From: Pelecanus crispus
Taxonomy: Eukaryota; Chordata; Aves; Pelecaniformes; Pelecanidae
Direction: 5' to 3'
Assembly (NCBI RefSeq): GCF_030463565.1
Contig: NC_134643.1
Coordinates: forward strand, 41,826,221-41,890,220
Length of the DNA stretch: 64,000 nucleotides
Each line of letters begins with the position of its first letter. Position 1 is the stretch's first letter. This document shows positions 1 through 13,500 of this stretch, one piece after another. Both the position numbers and the translations under genes were made by a program. The notes beneath the pieces are model-generated. The model searched no databases and was not told the DNA's origin. It saw nothing but the letters and a program-made list of their open reading frames with translations.

Positions 1-586
1 CTATGAGAATACACAGCACGTTTCAATCATGATGACCTGACTTCAGCCACAGGTCATCAGAAACCCCTCCAAAAAAGGCAGCACTTCCAAATGCAAAGAC
101 AGCCTCAATTTTCTTGGACTGTGTAATGACATATTATAAGGTAGCCGAAGTGCATCTGTCCATATACATTACATCACACTTCACCAGGACTCATTAGCAA
201 CCTGTCCTAGTTTAGTGAGAGGTATCTTTTTCAGCTTTTTTCACACACTAACAAACATCACAGAATTTCTTGAAACTACAGACTGGACATTCACGTTGCA
301 CTTGTACTGCTAGGCACAAAAAGAAACCTGTAGACTGTTCGGGTTGAGGGACACAGACTTGTGTGCACCAGTAATGCAACATGCAATGTGCATTTAGTAG
401 CATGTTATCAAGGTCTTGGATTACTCCAAAGGAAGAGCAAATTTCCAGCTCCCCTTTTGGACTGAAATTCTCTGCTTGGCTGTGCTGAGAACCTGCAAGA
501 AGCATGAAAACTAACATCTTAGAAAGTGCAAAATTATTTTTTAGTTTACATGGGTTTCCCTTGCCCTTTTTATTTTGTCATTTCAG
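1..586 (+). other. LGR5: LGR5 last intron (3' part)
   Basis: Non-coding sequence ending in a pyrimidine-rich acceptor, with AG at 585-586, immediately before the LGR5 coding exon. The open frame continues leftward to an ATG at 526, but those residues are intronic: similarity to LGR5 begins exactly after the AG. I see no other feature here. Confidence 0.85.
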
Positions 587-1677
587 GTCCCTTCAAACCA
601 TGTGACCATCTGTTTGGTAGCTGGCTGATCAGAATTGGAGTGTGGACCATAGTGGGTTTGACCTTTATTTGCAATGCACTGGTGTCTGCTACAGTTTTCA
701 GATCTCCATTGTATGTGTCCTCCATAAAACTTTTGATCGGTTTAATAGCTATTGTAAATGCCTTGATGGGTCTGGCCAGCGGAGTACTGGCTAGTGTGGA
801 TGCATCAACTTTTGGTAGCTTTGCTCAGTACGGAGCACAGTGGGAAAGTGGAACTGGTTGCCAAATAACTGGTCTTCTCTCCATTTTTGCTTCAGAGGCT
901 TCCATTTTCCTCCTTACCCTAGCTGCACTTGAACGTGCATTTTCTGTAAAGCATGCTACAAAGTTTGAAACAAAATCCTCAATTGCTACTGTAAAAATTG
1001 CCATTTTCTTTTGCTTTATGTTGGCACTAATCATTGCAGTGATACCACTCCTCACTGGGAGTGAGTATGGGGTTTCTCCGCTTTGTTTACCACTACCATT
1101 TGGAGAATCCACTGCTATGGGCTACATGGTAGCATTGGTATTGCTGAACTCCCTTTGTTTTCTGGTAATGACTATTGCTTATACAAAGCTTTACTGTAGC
1201 TTAGAAAAAGGAGAACTAGACAACATTTGGGATTGCTCTATGGTCAAACATATAGCCTTGTTACTTTTTACTAATTGCATTCTTTATTGCCCTGTGGCCT
1301 TCTTATCTTTTTCCTCCTTACTAAACCTCACCTTTATCAGCCCAGAAGTGATTAAGTCAATACTGCTGGTGATTGTCCCACTGCCTGCATGTCTAAACCC
1401 ACTGCTTTATATACTTTTCAATCCACACTTTAAGGAGGACTTGGGAAGTCTGCGAAAGCAAACTTTGTTGTGGAGGAGATCAAAGCATGCTAGTCTGATC
1501 TCTGTGAATTCAGAAGACATAGAAAAACAATCTTGTGACTCAACACAAGCATTGGTAACCTTCACAAGTGCCAGCATATCATATGATATGCCTACCAGCA
1601 ATTCACTAATGCCATCGTCTTATCAAATGACAGAAAGCTGCAATCTTTCATCAGTTGCATTTGTTCCATGTCATTAG
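587..1677 (+). CDS. LGR5: LGR5 last coding exon: seven-transmembrane domain and cytoplasmic tail
   Basis: Leucine-rich-repeat receptor 5 binds R-spondins at the plasma membrane and strengthens Wnt signalling by restraining the ligases RNF43/ZNRF3; it marks adult stem cells. This exon gives the C-terminal 362 residues after a codon split by the intron. It starts with the juxtamembrane PFKPCDHLFGSW segment and TM1. An ERAF motif ends TM3 in place of the rhodopsin-type DRY, a conserved SPLCLPLPFGE lies in extracellular loop 2, and TM7 carries NPLLY (codons from 1396). The tail is Ser/Thr-rich and ends in SSVAFVPCH before TAG at 1675-1677. Known LGR5 proteins encode this whole region in one exon and end almost identically, which separates it from LGR4 and LGR6. 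No frameshift or stop is present. The leucine-rich-repeat exons lie left of the window. Confidence 0.96.
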
Positions 1678-2734
1678 TTTCAGTGGCAGTACAGAAAATA
1701 TCTATGTTTACAAAATTTTTAATCCCAAAAGTAAGTACGGATGTGTGCATACAAGCTAGAGAGTGCCTCTGAATTATTGTTACACACATCAGAAAACAGA
1801 CAATGATGAAACTTGCAGCAGGCTGAAAATCCAATACTTGAGTCTTCTCAGCCCGCTTCCAAAATGCTGGGATGAAGAGAGAAACTGAAAGCTGCTGCAG
1901 TTTGTGCAGTAGTGTCAGCTGCTCTCTTGTAAAGTAGCACTACTCAGAAAGGGCATCAGCTGGTCAAGAGCAAAAATCATATGTTAAATTGGTAAGCTTT
2001 TTTTTTTTTTAAAGCATCACCTGATACAGTTTGTTTTCAGGGGTTGGGGTTTTTTTCCTGTTTACTGTAATTTGGTTTTAATAATACTTTTTCAGTGCCA
2101 TGATTGTTTTTATAAACGTCTGTGTATGGCCCTCATTCAGCAAGCTATATAAATGGAAGAGTAGTCCTGTTAAGTCCTAAAGGTTTCTGCAGAATAGACT
2201 TTGATGAAGTTCCATGTTTGATAAAGCTGATTTAATAGTTTAACTGGCATCGGGTTTGGTTTTTAGAAGTCATCTGACTTGACAAAGGATTTTTAATTGT
2301 TAGCTAAACCTACAAAATTAACATGCTGTGAAAGAAGTTGATCAAGATCCTGTTAAGCACGTAAAATGCAATTGTAAATGGCAAGCCATTGTCACATGGA
2401 TATTCTTCTAGTGAGGTTCTGCACAGTTTGGTCCTGAATTGCTCCCATGCCAGTAGAATTGCTCCCAGAATTACTGCTGATAAAATTGGCAGATAACTCA
2501 TAGAATTTGAGGGTGGAAAATACTACAGTCATCAACACAGAAAGACTGGCATGCTGAGGGCAATTAAAGGACACCAAAGGCACTCACATAGAAACACTCA
2601 TTTAACGTAATTTGTCTAGGAACAAAAACTGTAGTCCTGCTCATGGCATGATCTCTGTCCTGTGAAAGTGATTCTAGAAAGCTTCTAGTTCATGGTCACT
2701 AGTCAGTTGAAGATTTAGAGGCCACTGTGTCCTT

Positions 2735-2765
2735 TTGGCTAAGGATAGCCAATATCCTTAGCCAA
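2735..2765 (+). other. perfect 13-bp inverted repeat (stem-loop) in the LGR5 3' UTR
   Basis: The left arm TTGGCTAAGGATA (2,735-2,747) is exactly complementary to TATCCTTAGCCAA (2,753-2,765) across a five-base loop. In RNA a U-G and a U-A pair could extend the stem by two. Transcribed from LGR5 it would fold into a stable hairpin. No function is known to me. Confidence 0.75.
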
Positions 2766-4317
2766 GACAATATCAAGTAGGAGTGAAGAGGTTGTATCGT
2801 CTATGTTCTTAGTGCTGTTGCAAGCACTACTGGAATATTTCAAACAATTCTTGCATTCACATGCTGTAAAGAACATTGTGAAACTGAAAAGGGTATGAAT
2901 ACCATAAATTTAAAGCAGCTTAAGAGAGAAGTGATTTGATCACAGTTTGTAAGTAGCTACTTTTGGGAAACAAGTTTGAGAGCAGAGGACTGCTCATTCA
3001 AGAGGGGAAGAATCGTGTAAGATCAACTGGAAGTTGACATTAGGGATATACAGCATAGAAATAAAGGTGCAAATTGTTGACAGTGATGGTCATTAACTAG
3101 TGGAACTATATGTCACCAAAAATCTCTAAATTCAAATTGAAGATACTGCCAAAAAAGGTATTGGAGGAGCTATTGGAATTCAGGGACTTCTGATGGCTTT
3201 AGTTTAGGAAAAGGTTAGATTAGTTCAACACAGAGTTTCCCTCTGGCTTTAAATCTGTTAATAGTTTGCTGAATCAAGGCATGTATGTTTACACATCAGA
3301 AGCATCCCAGTTAGAGAGAAGATACTTCAGGTCTTTGCCAAGTCTACTGTCAAAGTATCTCAGACAACAGAGCCACCTTCACTTCCCTAGAATATCAGTC
3401 TTTGACCTTGGCCAAGCCATCAGGAGATATTCCAGTATTCTTTTCTGAGAGCTGGCACCTTTTGCTCAAGTGAGCTGATCATTTAAGACACGAAAGTGCA
3501 CAAATTTACTTTTTTTTGTTGTTAAAAATAGCTCCCTGAGGAGTAACATTTAATAGCCCAGTACTCACTGCACAGTTAATGGCCACTCAACCTCCAGGTG
3601 AATTTTTAGCATTACCAAGGTTAGGCTAGCCCAGTAATTAAGGTAATCAGTTACAGATGATCTCTGTTGTTCATCTGTTACTGTATATAAAACTTCCTGG
3701 GACTCAAAGGACAGATTTTCATAATGAAGAACTTGTTGCCAACAATGGATATGCCTTGATTTTCTTGTCCATTCACACTGGCATATTTTTAGTTTTGCAG
3801 TTACAGATGGCATCAGTTGACTTTGGCTGACATGTTCATCCTTCAGGAAAAAAAAAATTAACCAATGCCAAAATTTTGTATGATAAAGTCAGCTGAGTAC
3901 TTATCTTAATCCTTTATCTCTTGTGGCTTTTGAAGCAGTGCAGCATACAGCTGGAGAATGATGTCTGAAACCACTTTGAATCAAACAGAGGATCAGTCAA
4001 CCATTGCACAATACCTATTACTATGTTTACTTAGCTTTAATTTAACTGGGGTCCATCTGTGCTGCACTGCTTAATGTCAGTGAAATTCCTTTCAGCTCGC
4101 TATATTTAAGAAGTTTGTAAAGTGATTTGAGAAGCAAAATAATGTTATAATTCTAAAGACTAGTTAAAGAAAGCTTCTTTTATCAGAACTTTTTTAGCTT
4201 GCAGAAAGTCCTAAAGGCTTTGTGTCTTATTTTTATAAGCATGTTTGAAATATTTTGATCAGATATTTTAAACTTGAAATTGTTAAAATTCATTTAATAG
4301 ATTTTTAAAGTAAAATG

Positions 4318-4488
4318 TGTAAATATAGAACTGTATTTATTATTACAGTGAAATGCAACCACAGTAAAGGACGTGAGATTAAGCCCTGTACAGTTTCATA
4401 TTGATATTTGCTATATTTTCTGCTCATATATATTACTAAATTCATTATCTGTAAATAATATAATGTAAATGTGTAGTGATTGTAAATA
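4318..4488 (+). promoter_or_regulatory. cluster of three Pumilio response elements
   Basis: UGUAAAUA, a match to the PUM1/PUM2 consensus UGUANAUA, occurs at 4,318-4,325, 4,450-4,457 and 4,481-4,488, all within about 220 bases upstream of the presumed LGR5 poly(A) signal. Pumilio proteins bind such sites in 3' UTRs and promote decay or repress translation. Regulation of LGR5 through them is inferred. The surrounding AT-richness makes chance matches possible. Confidence 0.5.
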
Positions 4489-4536
4489 GGTGACACGCTT
4501 TCTTTTCTATCAGTGTTCCAAACATATGTAAGTTGT

Positions 4537-4542
4537 AATAAA
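4537..4542 (+). terminator. AATAAA poly(A) signal, probable LGR5 distal end
   Basis: Canonical hexamer on the plus strand in the AT-rich end of the presumed LGR5 3' UTR. The only earlier canonical match I noticed after the stop is at 3,060-3,065. Which one is used cannot be told from sequence. Confidence 0.5.
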
Positions 4543-4560
4543 ATGTGACTACACAGTAAA

Positions 4561-7500
4561 AAGCATTTAATCAGGACCTAACACCTCACAAAATGGCGTG
4601 CATCCTCAATTAATCCTTCTCAAGTTACTGTAATACTTACACTAACCTCTGTAGATGTCCTAAATTCTTGGTGAAGTATAAATTACAGGTTGCGTGCTCT
4701 CATTAGGTGCCCAGGGAGACAAAAAAAAAAAAAAGAATAGTGTTTCATTTGAACACAGATTAAATCTTTTACCAAAACCTCACACACAGACCCTTATGAA
4801 CAGATCCTGCTCCCTGTGCACGCTGTCCATATCTCAGTGACGACCTCTCACAATTGCCACGTGCGAGACTGGCACCTCTGACCGTGTGACAAGGGCATGC
4901 GTGAGGTCAGGCGATGAACGTGCATGAGTTACCATCAGGCTTCAGACCATACTGGACCACATGAGAGATGAGGTTCTGCTGCACTAGACTACTGCTTCTG
5001 GTGAGACAGCAAATTCTCCCACATGCTTCCTTATTTTCTCTGCAATCCCTTATGTGGCAGATGAAGCGGGTCAGGGGATTACCAAACAGCTGGCAAAGTT
5101 CATCTGATACATGGTAGAGAGGCAGTAGCACCATGACATATGAAATGCATAGGATGCAGATGCTAAGGAAAAATGAAAGATGGGGGCCTAAAATACGGGA
5201 ACTGGCAACTGTCAGGTTGCTCAGGCTGCACTGGAAGCTACAGCTCAGTTGAATTAAAGACTGGCAGCAGCTAAGCACAGTCATGTCATCATCTCGGCAT
5301 CAAGGAAAGGTGAGACGGTGGATGCATTCCTGTTAGGGGGGACGGCAGCACAGGACAGTTATATGTGCTTGGTTTTTCAGAGATTGTGATTGTAGGTCAT
5401 TTCTGTGAAGTACCTGAGAGAAAGAAGTAAAATACCAATGAAGTAAAAACTCTGAGAAAGCAATTGTTTAGGCAGGAATTCACTCCATATGGTAAGTAAC
5501 AAATCACGAAGATGAATGATTTTAGCAGGGAGTGTGTAGGTTCTCAGCATAGATAAGGATGCTAGAGTGGATGGGGTCATTCCAGCCAGAAGGGCCAGTG
5601 GAGAAGAAGTAATTTTGGTGGGTGAGTTTCAGACTAGTCTTACTGAGGTGGGACAGAACCAGCAGTGAATGGGGATGAGAAAGGCATTGATTATCTTTAG
5701 GAGGAAAAAAACCAGAAGCATGACAAAGATAGCACAGGGGAGTGTGTAAGCCAGGGAGGAGAGAAGGCTTCAAGAGACAGGATGCAAACGGGGGCAGAGT
5801 TTTATTGGATATTAAGAAAGGTGGTGAAGTTTTGCGAAGGATGAAGAGCTCAGAGCGGATGCAAAAGGATGGAAGCAGTGTGATGGCTGAGGAGATTGAA
5901 ATGGTAAGAAAACAGGCAGTGAAGATACTTTCACATGCACTTACTTGCACCAGACAGCATAAGCAATATTAGAGCTGGGAGCCATAAGGGAGAAGAATGA
6001 AATTGTGTTATTTGAAGAGGGAAATGCTGTGGCTTGAACGTAGAAGGGAAAGAGAATAACTACAAAGGAAGCATGGGCTGGTTAGTGAAAGCCTTAGTGC
6101 AGAAGGGAAAAAGAGGCATCAAGGATAAACATCTTGGTACATGGAAGAAAGATTTTTACTGATTTATGTACCAAATAGTGAGCAGTAAGGACTGTGGTCA
6201 CAACTTTGGTGTTCTGGGCAATGTACTATTACACATAAGTGTAAGTGACTTCTCCCTTTAAAGCACTCACGCCACGGATGTGTAGCGTTATCTGCAACAG
6301 CAACTGAAGGAGAGTTTACTGCAGGCTCATGCAAGGGGTTATTTAGGTAGAGCAGACAGAGCATGCCACCTGCTCACTACACTGGCTCACCAGGTACATT
6401 ACTGAGTTTTATCTGAGAACTCAGTCCTCAGGGAAGTTGCAGATACATTAATGGCCAAGGAAAAAGAGCTAGTCGGAGATACAAGTGAAAGGCATAAAGG
6501 AGATGGGATCACCTCTAAGAAAAATGGATGAGGATAACAGCCAAGCCTTAGCAGACACTAGGAGAGAAGCACAGAGAATGATGCTGCAGGAGAAATGCTG
6601 CATCAGCTGGGCATGCAGCTTCAGACTTTGTTCCCAAAACGGGGGAGAACATCCCTGGGTAATCTCGTGGTCATACTTGATCTCGAATTGAGACCGACCA
6701 CTTGCACAGTTCTTGCTGTTCTTGCTGCTGCTGCATGTTTGCTTTCTGCCTTAGTGGCCTACATATACTAGACAACAAGAAAGCTGCTGCCACACAAGGT
6801 GTCAAACTGTCTCCATATCATCTGTAATAGGAATTTCAGCTTTACAGTATTGGGCACCACTTATTTCCTCTGACTGTTGCATGGAACACTGGGACAATAA
6901 TCTCATAACCAGACATTTCTCTGTCATCAGTTTAGGTTGCTGTATGAAAGTTAAGGTCTTGCTGAAAACCTCATTACTCAACCACTTAGGAAAGGCTCAA
7001 ATAATTAAAAATGTTTGTAGCAAAATTAATGTTCTTCCTTCAGGAAAGCACTGGAAGACAAGGAATTGGAAACAGAAGAGTAAGAACACAAATATGGGAA
7101 AGCTAACAAGACCAGAACTAGGATCACAGCAGCAACAACAGTGTTAGAAAATCCTTTCCAGATCCATGAGGCACAATAATTGTGCAGATGTTCAGGTGCT
7201 GCAGGAGAACATAGCTCTCAAACTCCAGCAGAGCTGCACTGCTTCCACCAGCAAACGATGGACCAGCATGTCCACCAACTGCAATAAGCACCTCATGTTC
7301 TTTCAATAACATGTGCCAACCAAGGGACAAATCTGTCACTCTGCAACAATGTTACTGTAAAAAATAATGTGCATATTGCAAATTACCTATACTAAGCCTA
7401 GGAAATTGATTCAACTCTTTATCTGTCTTTGCTTGAACAGCATCCCAGCTACATAAAATTAGAAATTTTAAAGAAAAATGTAAATTTACCCATGCTAATA

Positions 7501-10500
7501 AATGAAGTAGACGGAATTCCATGTGTTATACCTAACACTTGCAAGCATACTGGAAAGAAAAGGCAGTATCAACATTAAGAACATCTTGCTCACATAATGA
7601 GAATCACAGACTTGTGCTCCAGTGACTCTGGAGACATAGGAAATATGAGTGTGTTCCCTCCATAAAAAAATTTGTTGTGGCATTGTCAGAATTATCTAAG
7701 GATCCGATCTCAGTCATAGGAAAAAACAAACATTAAGAATATTCCTCTTGAGAGCTGGCCCGCAGCCAGGATTTCTAAAAAACTCAGTCACAGACAAAGA
7801 GTCCACTCAAAATCCCTATTTAATCTTTTCACAGGTGGCAACATTTTCCACTTGTCAAGCAAAAAATATGCTTCATTAACAAGGGAAAAAACTGTCCATC
7901 TGTGAATCTAAAGACTTCCACTAAGTATTATGCATGCACATACCAATAGTCTTCTCCAACTGGCCTTAAAAGTCTCAGGACTCCAAAACTAATACTTGAA
8001 GGAAGTTTCAAACATCTCCTTTTTCGTCTGGTATCATTCTTGATATGTAATCACTGTTTTGACAGGTGTCTGCAGTTATTAATTTGGTTCCATGGAAAAC
8101 AACAGCTTTTCAGGACTATCTATAGATGTCACTGCAGTTATTATCAGCATTTCCAGTTTATGAAACGACCTTTTCCTGGAGGAAGGAGCTCTCCCGGCCT
8201 TCTAAGAAAAAAGTAATTGGGGAGGTTGTTCTACTAGAAACAGAGGTTTCGTCTCCTGTAGGAAGTACCGCAGCCTTCTGTGAAATCCTCCTAGGCCTCT
8301 TTTCTGGTTAACTATGAAAATGAACTCCAGAAAGTTTTGTGTGGCCAGGGAATGAATTCTAGGATATGAAATCAGTCTTAAGTCTGCAACATTAACATTT
8401 GTTAAGCCTCAGCACTTCTCTCCCTGAACGTTGTCAACAGTCAGCAAATGAAAGAGAAGCCAAGATCATTGTTCCAGAGAACTACATAGAAGAGCTGATT
8501 GATGAGAACGTGTCTAAAGCATGACAAACTAGCCAAGTGGAAGAGCCAGCCATTGGCATCTTAATTCATGAAGTGGGAAGATAGTTCCCTGACTTAATTG
8601 AATGCCCTACTGTGAATGCAAAGTATGAGGAGTTTGGCTTTATTTGATATATGCTTGTCCCAGTATACAGATATTCCTCCATATTGTTGGATTTTCCTGT
8701 GGGGTTTTTTGGGTTTTTTTTGTAGGTTTGGGCAACTGGCAATATTCTGGAGTTCGTGAGATTTCAGCATATTCCTCAATACTAAAGTGTAACTGCATGC
8801 AAATTTTATACAGAGATTTCTCTGAGATGACTATTCCTCAAGAAAACAGGCCATTGCTTGCCACTAGGGTAGCCATAGTTCTACACGTTTGCTCTTTTGT
8901 TTGGTGATGACATGGGATATTTAATACTTGTTAAATTCAGTGTCAGAGATGAGGAAGGTGGAAGGCCCATTTGTAGAACTGAAGGAGACAGAAAGCCATT
9001 TCTTTAAAAATGGGGTTTATATACTTACCTGAAATTTCACCTACAGCTACTTGAAAATTGTAGGAAGCTTGAAGAAAACAATAAACCATGAAATTTTCCA
9101 CTGGATTCGTCTCCATTTTGCAAACCTTTAACACCAGCCCACATCTATCTCCAGTCTGTGGAATATAGAGAGGCTTGAGATGCTCCAGCTGCCAGAATGG
9201 TCATCGTTTATGTTCACACTTGAAGATCTAAAATCCATCGTACTGGGTCTTACCCCAAAATACAAGACAATATAGCAAGTTAAAGTTTGCAAGACCTACC
9301 CTGCAAGAAAGCATCTCAGTTCACAACTTTCAGGAATAGTCTTTAATCTAGCGATTTTCATTCTGACCCAATTTGCTCACTTAATATTTTAAAAGGCAAC
9401 AATAGGACTACATTCATGAGAGTCCATTTAATGTCATTCAATTTCAGTATGAATTTCTTCAGGCCAGGGCCTAGTTCTCTCCACCTTGGGCAGGGTTTAA
9501 GCACTTCATTTACAGTATAGTCTAACTCCAGCAACAACAAAAGTCAATCGGAGTTTCCTGTTGGAGAACAGGAATCCCCATGTGCCTGTGCAGAAACTCC
9601 CATTCATATTTTAAAATGCCCTGAAATGGTGAAATACCCTGACTGTGTAAGCCCAGTGAGGAGGGCACATCCTCAGAGAGTAAGGATACCTTTTTGGCAC
9701 TATCCCATTCATTTACTGCACACTCCAAAATGCTGTCACCTTGAAGGTGGCTGCGGACAATTTCTCTGTTCAGACACAGACTCACCCAAACACTCTGCTA
9801 CCTTCCTGTTTGTACAAAATCTGCTACTCTGGGTGACGCTGGTAATTCCTCACTGCCGTCTCTACCTGATTCTCTGTCCCACTCCTCCCATGCTTCTGGC
9901 TAAGTAATACCCAAGATGTGCCTCTGGCACATCGGTTTAGATTCCAGAAAGCTTTGCAGTTTTGGGGGCATGTGCTCTTGCTTGCATTTATCCTGCCAAA
10001 GGGGACTCTATATCACCTCCTAGTTTCAAGTAACTTTCTTCCCAAACTACAGAATAATGGTATGAATTAGTAGACCTGTTGATGGTATAGGCTATAAGTC
10101 TTGGTGTCCTGCACACATGGAAACGGTACCATCATCAAGTCAGAATAGGCTGATGCAGAGGCAGTGACAGGAGTTACCCAATCATACATTGCACTAATAT
10201 ACAACAACTGCAGTCACAGGCCAGTCAATTGAAATTTTTTCGCCTGCTTTTGTGAGCTAGTTTGCATTGCTACCTGCAAAGCGAGTCTAAAACCATTTCA
10301 GGGAGCTGTGTACTCAGAGGAGATGAAGACCTTTTTCATTCCGTATTCATTGTAAGAATTTTAATTTTGCCTGTGCACAGTATGACAACTATTTAAGTAC
10401 ATCTCTCTGCCACCCTGTTTTTGAAGAATAAGATATAAAGATGATCAGTCATAATGTCTTAAATTTTCTCATTCTTCTGGCAAAGACCATTACAGTTGAG

Positions 10501-13500
10501 AAAACCATCGTAATAGGAAAATTAAGTGAGCAAGTAGGGATCCATACGGATGTACAGCACAGGGTCAAATCTCACAGAAACATGGAGTCCCCTGCACAGG
10601 TTAAACACCCCCCCTCATCTCGAAGTAATCTGCAAACTGCATGACTAGACAAAGCAAAGAATCAATCTACAGGGGAGGTCGTGGAGCACAATGGGGGTAA
10701 ACTGATCCTAACTGGCTGATCAGAAGTGTTATTTGGGAAATAATTCCAGTATGCAAAACTGATTACTTTGAAAGGGAGATAGGTTATCAGGACCAGGGGC
10801 TAAGTCACCTTATAGGGTAACTGCAACTAATACATCATTTCTATCCTTTGTGAGGAGTCATTCCTCTCATTGGAGGAGTACACTAGGAAAGAGAGCCATC
10901 CAGTGCCTATGTTGCGAAACCAAGCACTTCAAAAGCAGAGGGAGTCAGATGACTCAGTTCTCACTGAGCTGGTCTGGAAATAACAGCAGTCTTGAAGAGC
11001 TTACCAAGGAACAAAGATCTGACACCAAAACTTCCTCAGCTGTGTGCGATGACCAGGCCCTTCTCTTGGTTGCTTTAACCAGACCATTTTCCAACAAAGA
11101 CATTGAGGGAATTACAACCATCAGGCTGTGCAAATGTGGTATGAGGGGAATATCTGGAGGAAACCTCAGCCTATGCCTATGCCAAAAAAGCAATGGTGCT
11201 TCCGGGTGAAGAGGAAAGCAAAGAGGTCTGCATTAAATTGATCCTACTCCCAAAAGGGTCATGTATGAATACGGGAGCAGATCTCAGGCATGATACAGAA
11301 GTACATGGTTTATCTATCTGAAAATTGGCGGACTTGACTAATACAATACACAGCCTTATTCTCTAGGTATCTGTCCTCCATAACTAACATCTCCCAAAAG
11401 AAAAGAGCGGCCGTCCTAGCATGCCATTTTTTGATGTAGTGCATGGTAATTGAACTGCTTGTCATCACCCGGACACATAAGCAATCACTGTGAGATTGGT
11501 CAGCCTTGTATTTTGAACAGCCTGGAAGTCTAGCATGGACACAAAGCTTCTGCTCCCTTGGAGACACAGTCCTGCTCAACCTGGCCACCCAAGTGGGCTT
11601 CTGCATCCAGAGGAATGTATCCTATTCTGGAGGATGTGGGGAGCTAAAGACACCAAGCCCTGAGACACTGGGAGAGTGTCTAAGGGACAATGACATTGCT
11701 GAGCTGAAATAAGGCAATAAAGCAACCGGGATGGAAGCATAGCTAGGAACACCTACAGCAGAGTCTGGCATGTGTTCAGTATCACAAAGACAAAGAGTCA
11801 ATATGCTCTGTCAGAGAAAAATACCATTTCACTGTAGTTGGCAGGGAGGTGAAGTCCTGACTCGTAGCCACCAAGTGCCTCATTCCAAAAGCAGCGAAGA
11901 GAAACTGAAATGGCAGTGGGCAAACTGCGTATGCACCCATGTGCTGGGCACAGGGGAGGACTGTACAGTACCCTTTATTGGTACTGCAAAAAGACGAAGA
12001 AAGATCTCCAGTTTTAAATAAAGACATGTATGTGCATCCACAGTATGAGGTTATTTGTGGAACGTCAGTCAAAGAAAGAGGATAAAGATATTCATGCAGA
12101 AACAAAGCATTTCCTTGAAAAAAAATCATTAAAAAACACCTTTAAACAAGGGTCAGTAGAAAACAAACAAAACCATAAATCATTGTGTTTTATTGGGTTC
12201 AAGTGATAAGTTTGGTGAACTGACAAGCTATTCAAAATTCAAATACTTTTTTTCTTCTGTTCACTTAAATAGGAATTGGTGATACTAGCTTGTACAGAAC
12301 TGGAATACAGGTCAAAGTAAATTACTAGTATTAATTATTTAGTTCTATCCCTGAATACTGCTTTTCTACCTACAAGAATTGACAGGCTTTCCCTTGAAAA
12401 ACAGTCTCTCTCCTTTTCCTATACTCTTGACACTTCTTTACGCAACACTGCTGGTGTACATAGGCCTTTAAGCACTTTTTCCCTCCTCAGAGGCTTTTAC
12501 AGCAGTAAGAAATCCATTTTGTGAGCCATAGGTGAACTGTTCTCAGTATCAATCTCTCTCTACTTTTATTATTATGTGTGTTAGGAGAGCACTTTGGAGC
12601 TTTGGTCATAGACTAGCATCCCTCTGCTCTAAGGACTGCATAAATACAAAAGGAAAAAGGCTGCTTGGAAGCTCTCAGAGCTAAACTCTGAATGCAAGTA
12701 AGCATAAAGAGAAAGGGAAAAAATAGGTAAGAAAGCCCATAGGCCTTTCCAATGTGGAATTCAGAGGCTTTGCAAGGATCTTCTGCACTTCAGTGGATTT
12801 CAGCAAGTTTTTATTTCCATACGAAATACTCCTTTTTGCACAGTGGAACTTCTCATGTTTATAGGCAGTGAACTACAGCATAGTCCTAAAAATTGTTGCT
12901 TTATGGTAGAGTGAAGCATTTCTCATCAAATCTGGGACCTCATAAATGATACACTGGGTCTGATTTTTTTTTTTTTAAAGGTAAATAAGTGACAAACAAT
13001 AGAGCCATTGTCCACTAAGTACCATTCTTACACCAAGAGCCTTTCATAATGACAGCAGCACCATAAAAGTGCTTTGATCTACGAAGGATCAAATATCTTT
13101 GTTTCCTATTAACATAACTTTCTTTCCCAATGGAGCACAGAGCATTTCTGATAATGGCACTCTATTAGGATAATTAGAAAAAGATTGTTCAGCTCTATTT
13201 CCCCCTTAGAGCTCCCTGGCAAATTTCTCCTTTCGTGTCATTCAGGTTTTCTACCCCAAATACTTCTGTCATAAGGAAAAAATTTAAAAGTTTCACATTT
13301 TATGGCTCAGAAGTTTAGGCTGCCAATATGATGTTAACCAGCCATTAAAAGATTCTGAAGAAGGACCTAGACTGAAAATTAAGCCATCACCTTTTAAAAA
13401 ACTAATATTTTTTTAATGTGAGTAAGATTTTAGATAAATATGTCACAGATCTTGTAATAAGGTAGCAGGAATGTGCCTTGGGTTTATTTGCAAGGGAGGC

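Larger units (their letters stand above)
1678..4560 (+). other. LGR5: LGR5 presumed 3' untranslated region
   Basis: Follows the LGR5 stop without another gene. The proposed end is the AATAAA at 4,537-4,542, with cleavage some 15-20 bases later. An earlier AATAAA at 3,060-3,065 could give a shorter transcript. The last 250 bases are very AT-rich and carry three UGUAAAUA sites, which fits a distal 3' UTR. A perfect stem-loop lies at 2,735-2,765. The UTR extent is inferred from signals only; RNA data would settle it. Confidence 0.55.

Noticed and set aside
526..586. ATG at 526 as an LGR5 start
   Set aside because: It lies in the intron before a clear acceptor AG at 585-586, and the added residues do not resemble LGR5.
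5522..5950. 142-residue minus-strand frame downstream of LGR5
   Set aside because: Low-complexity Ser/Leu/Pro composition, no domain, no splice or promoter context; likely chance.
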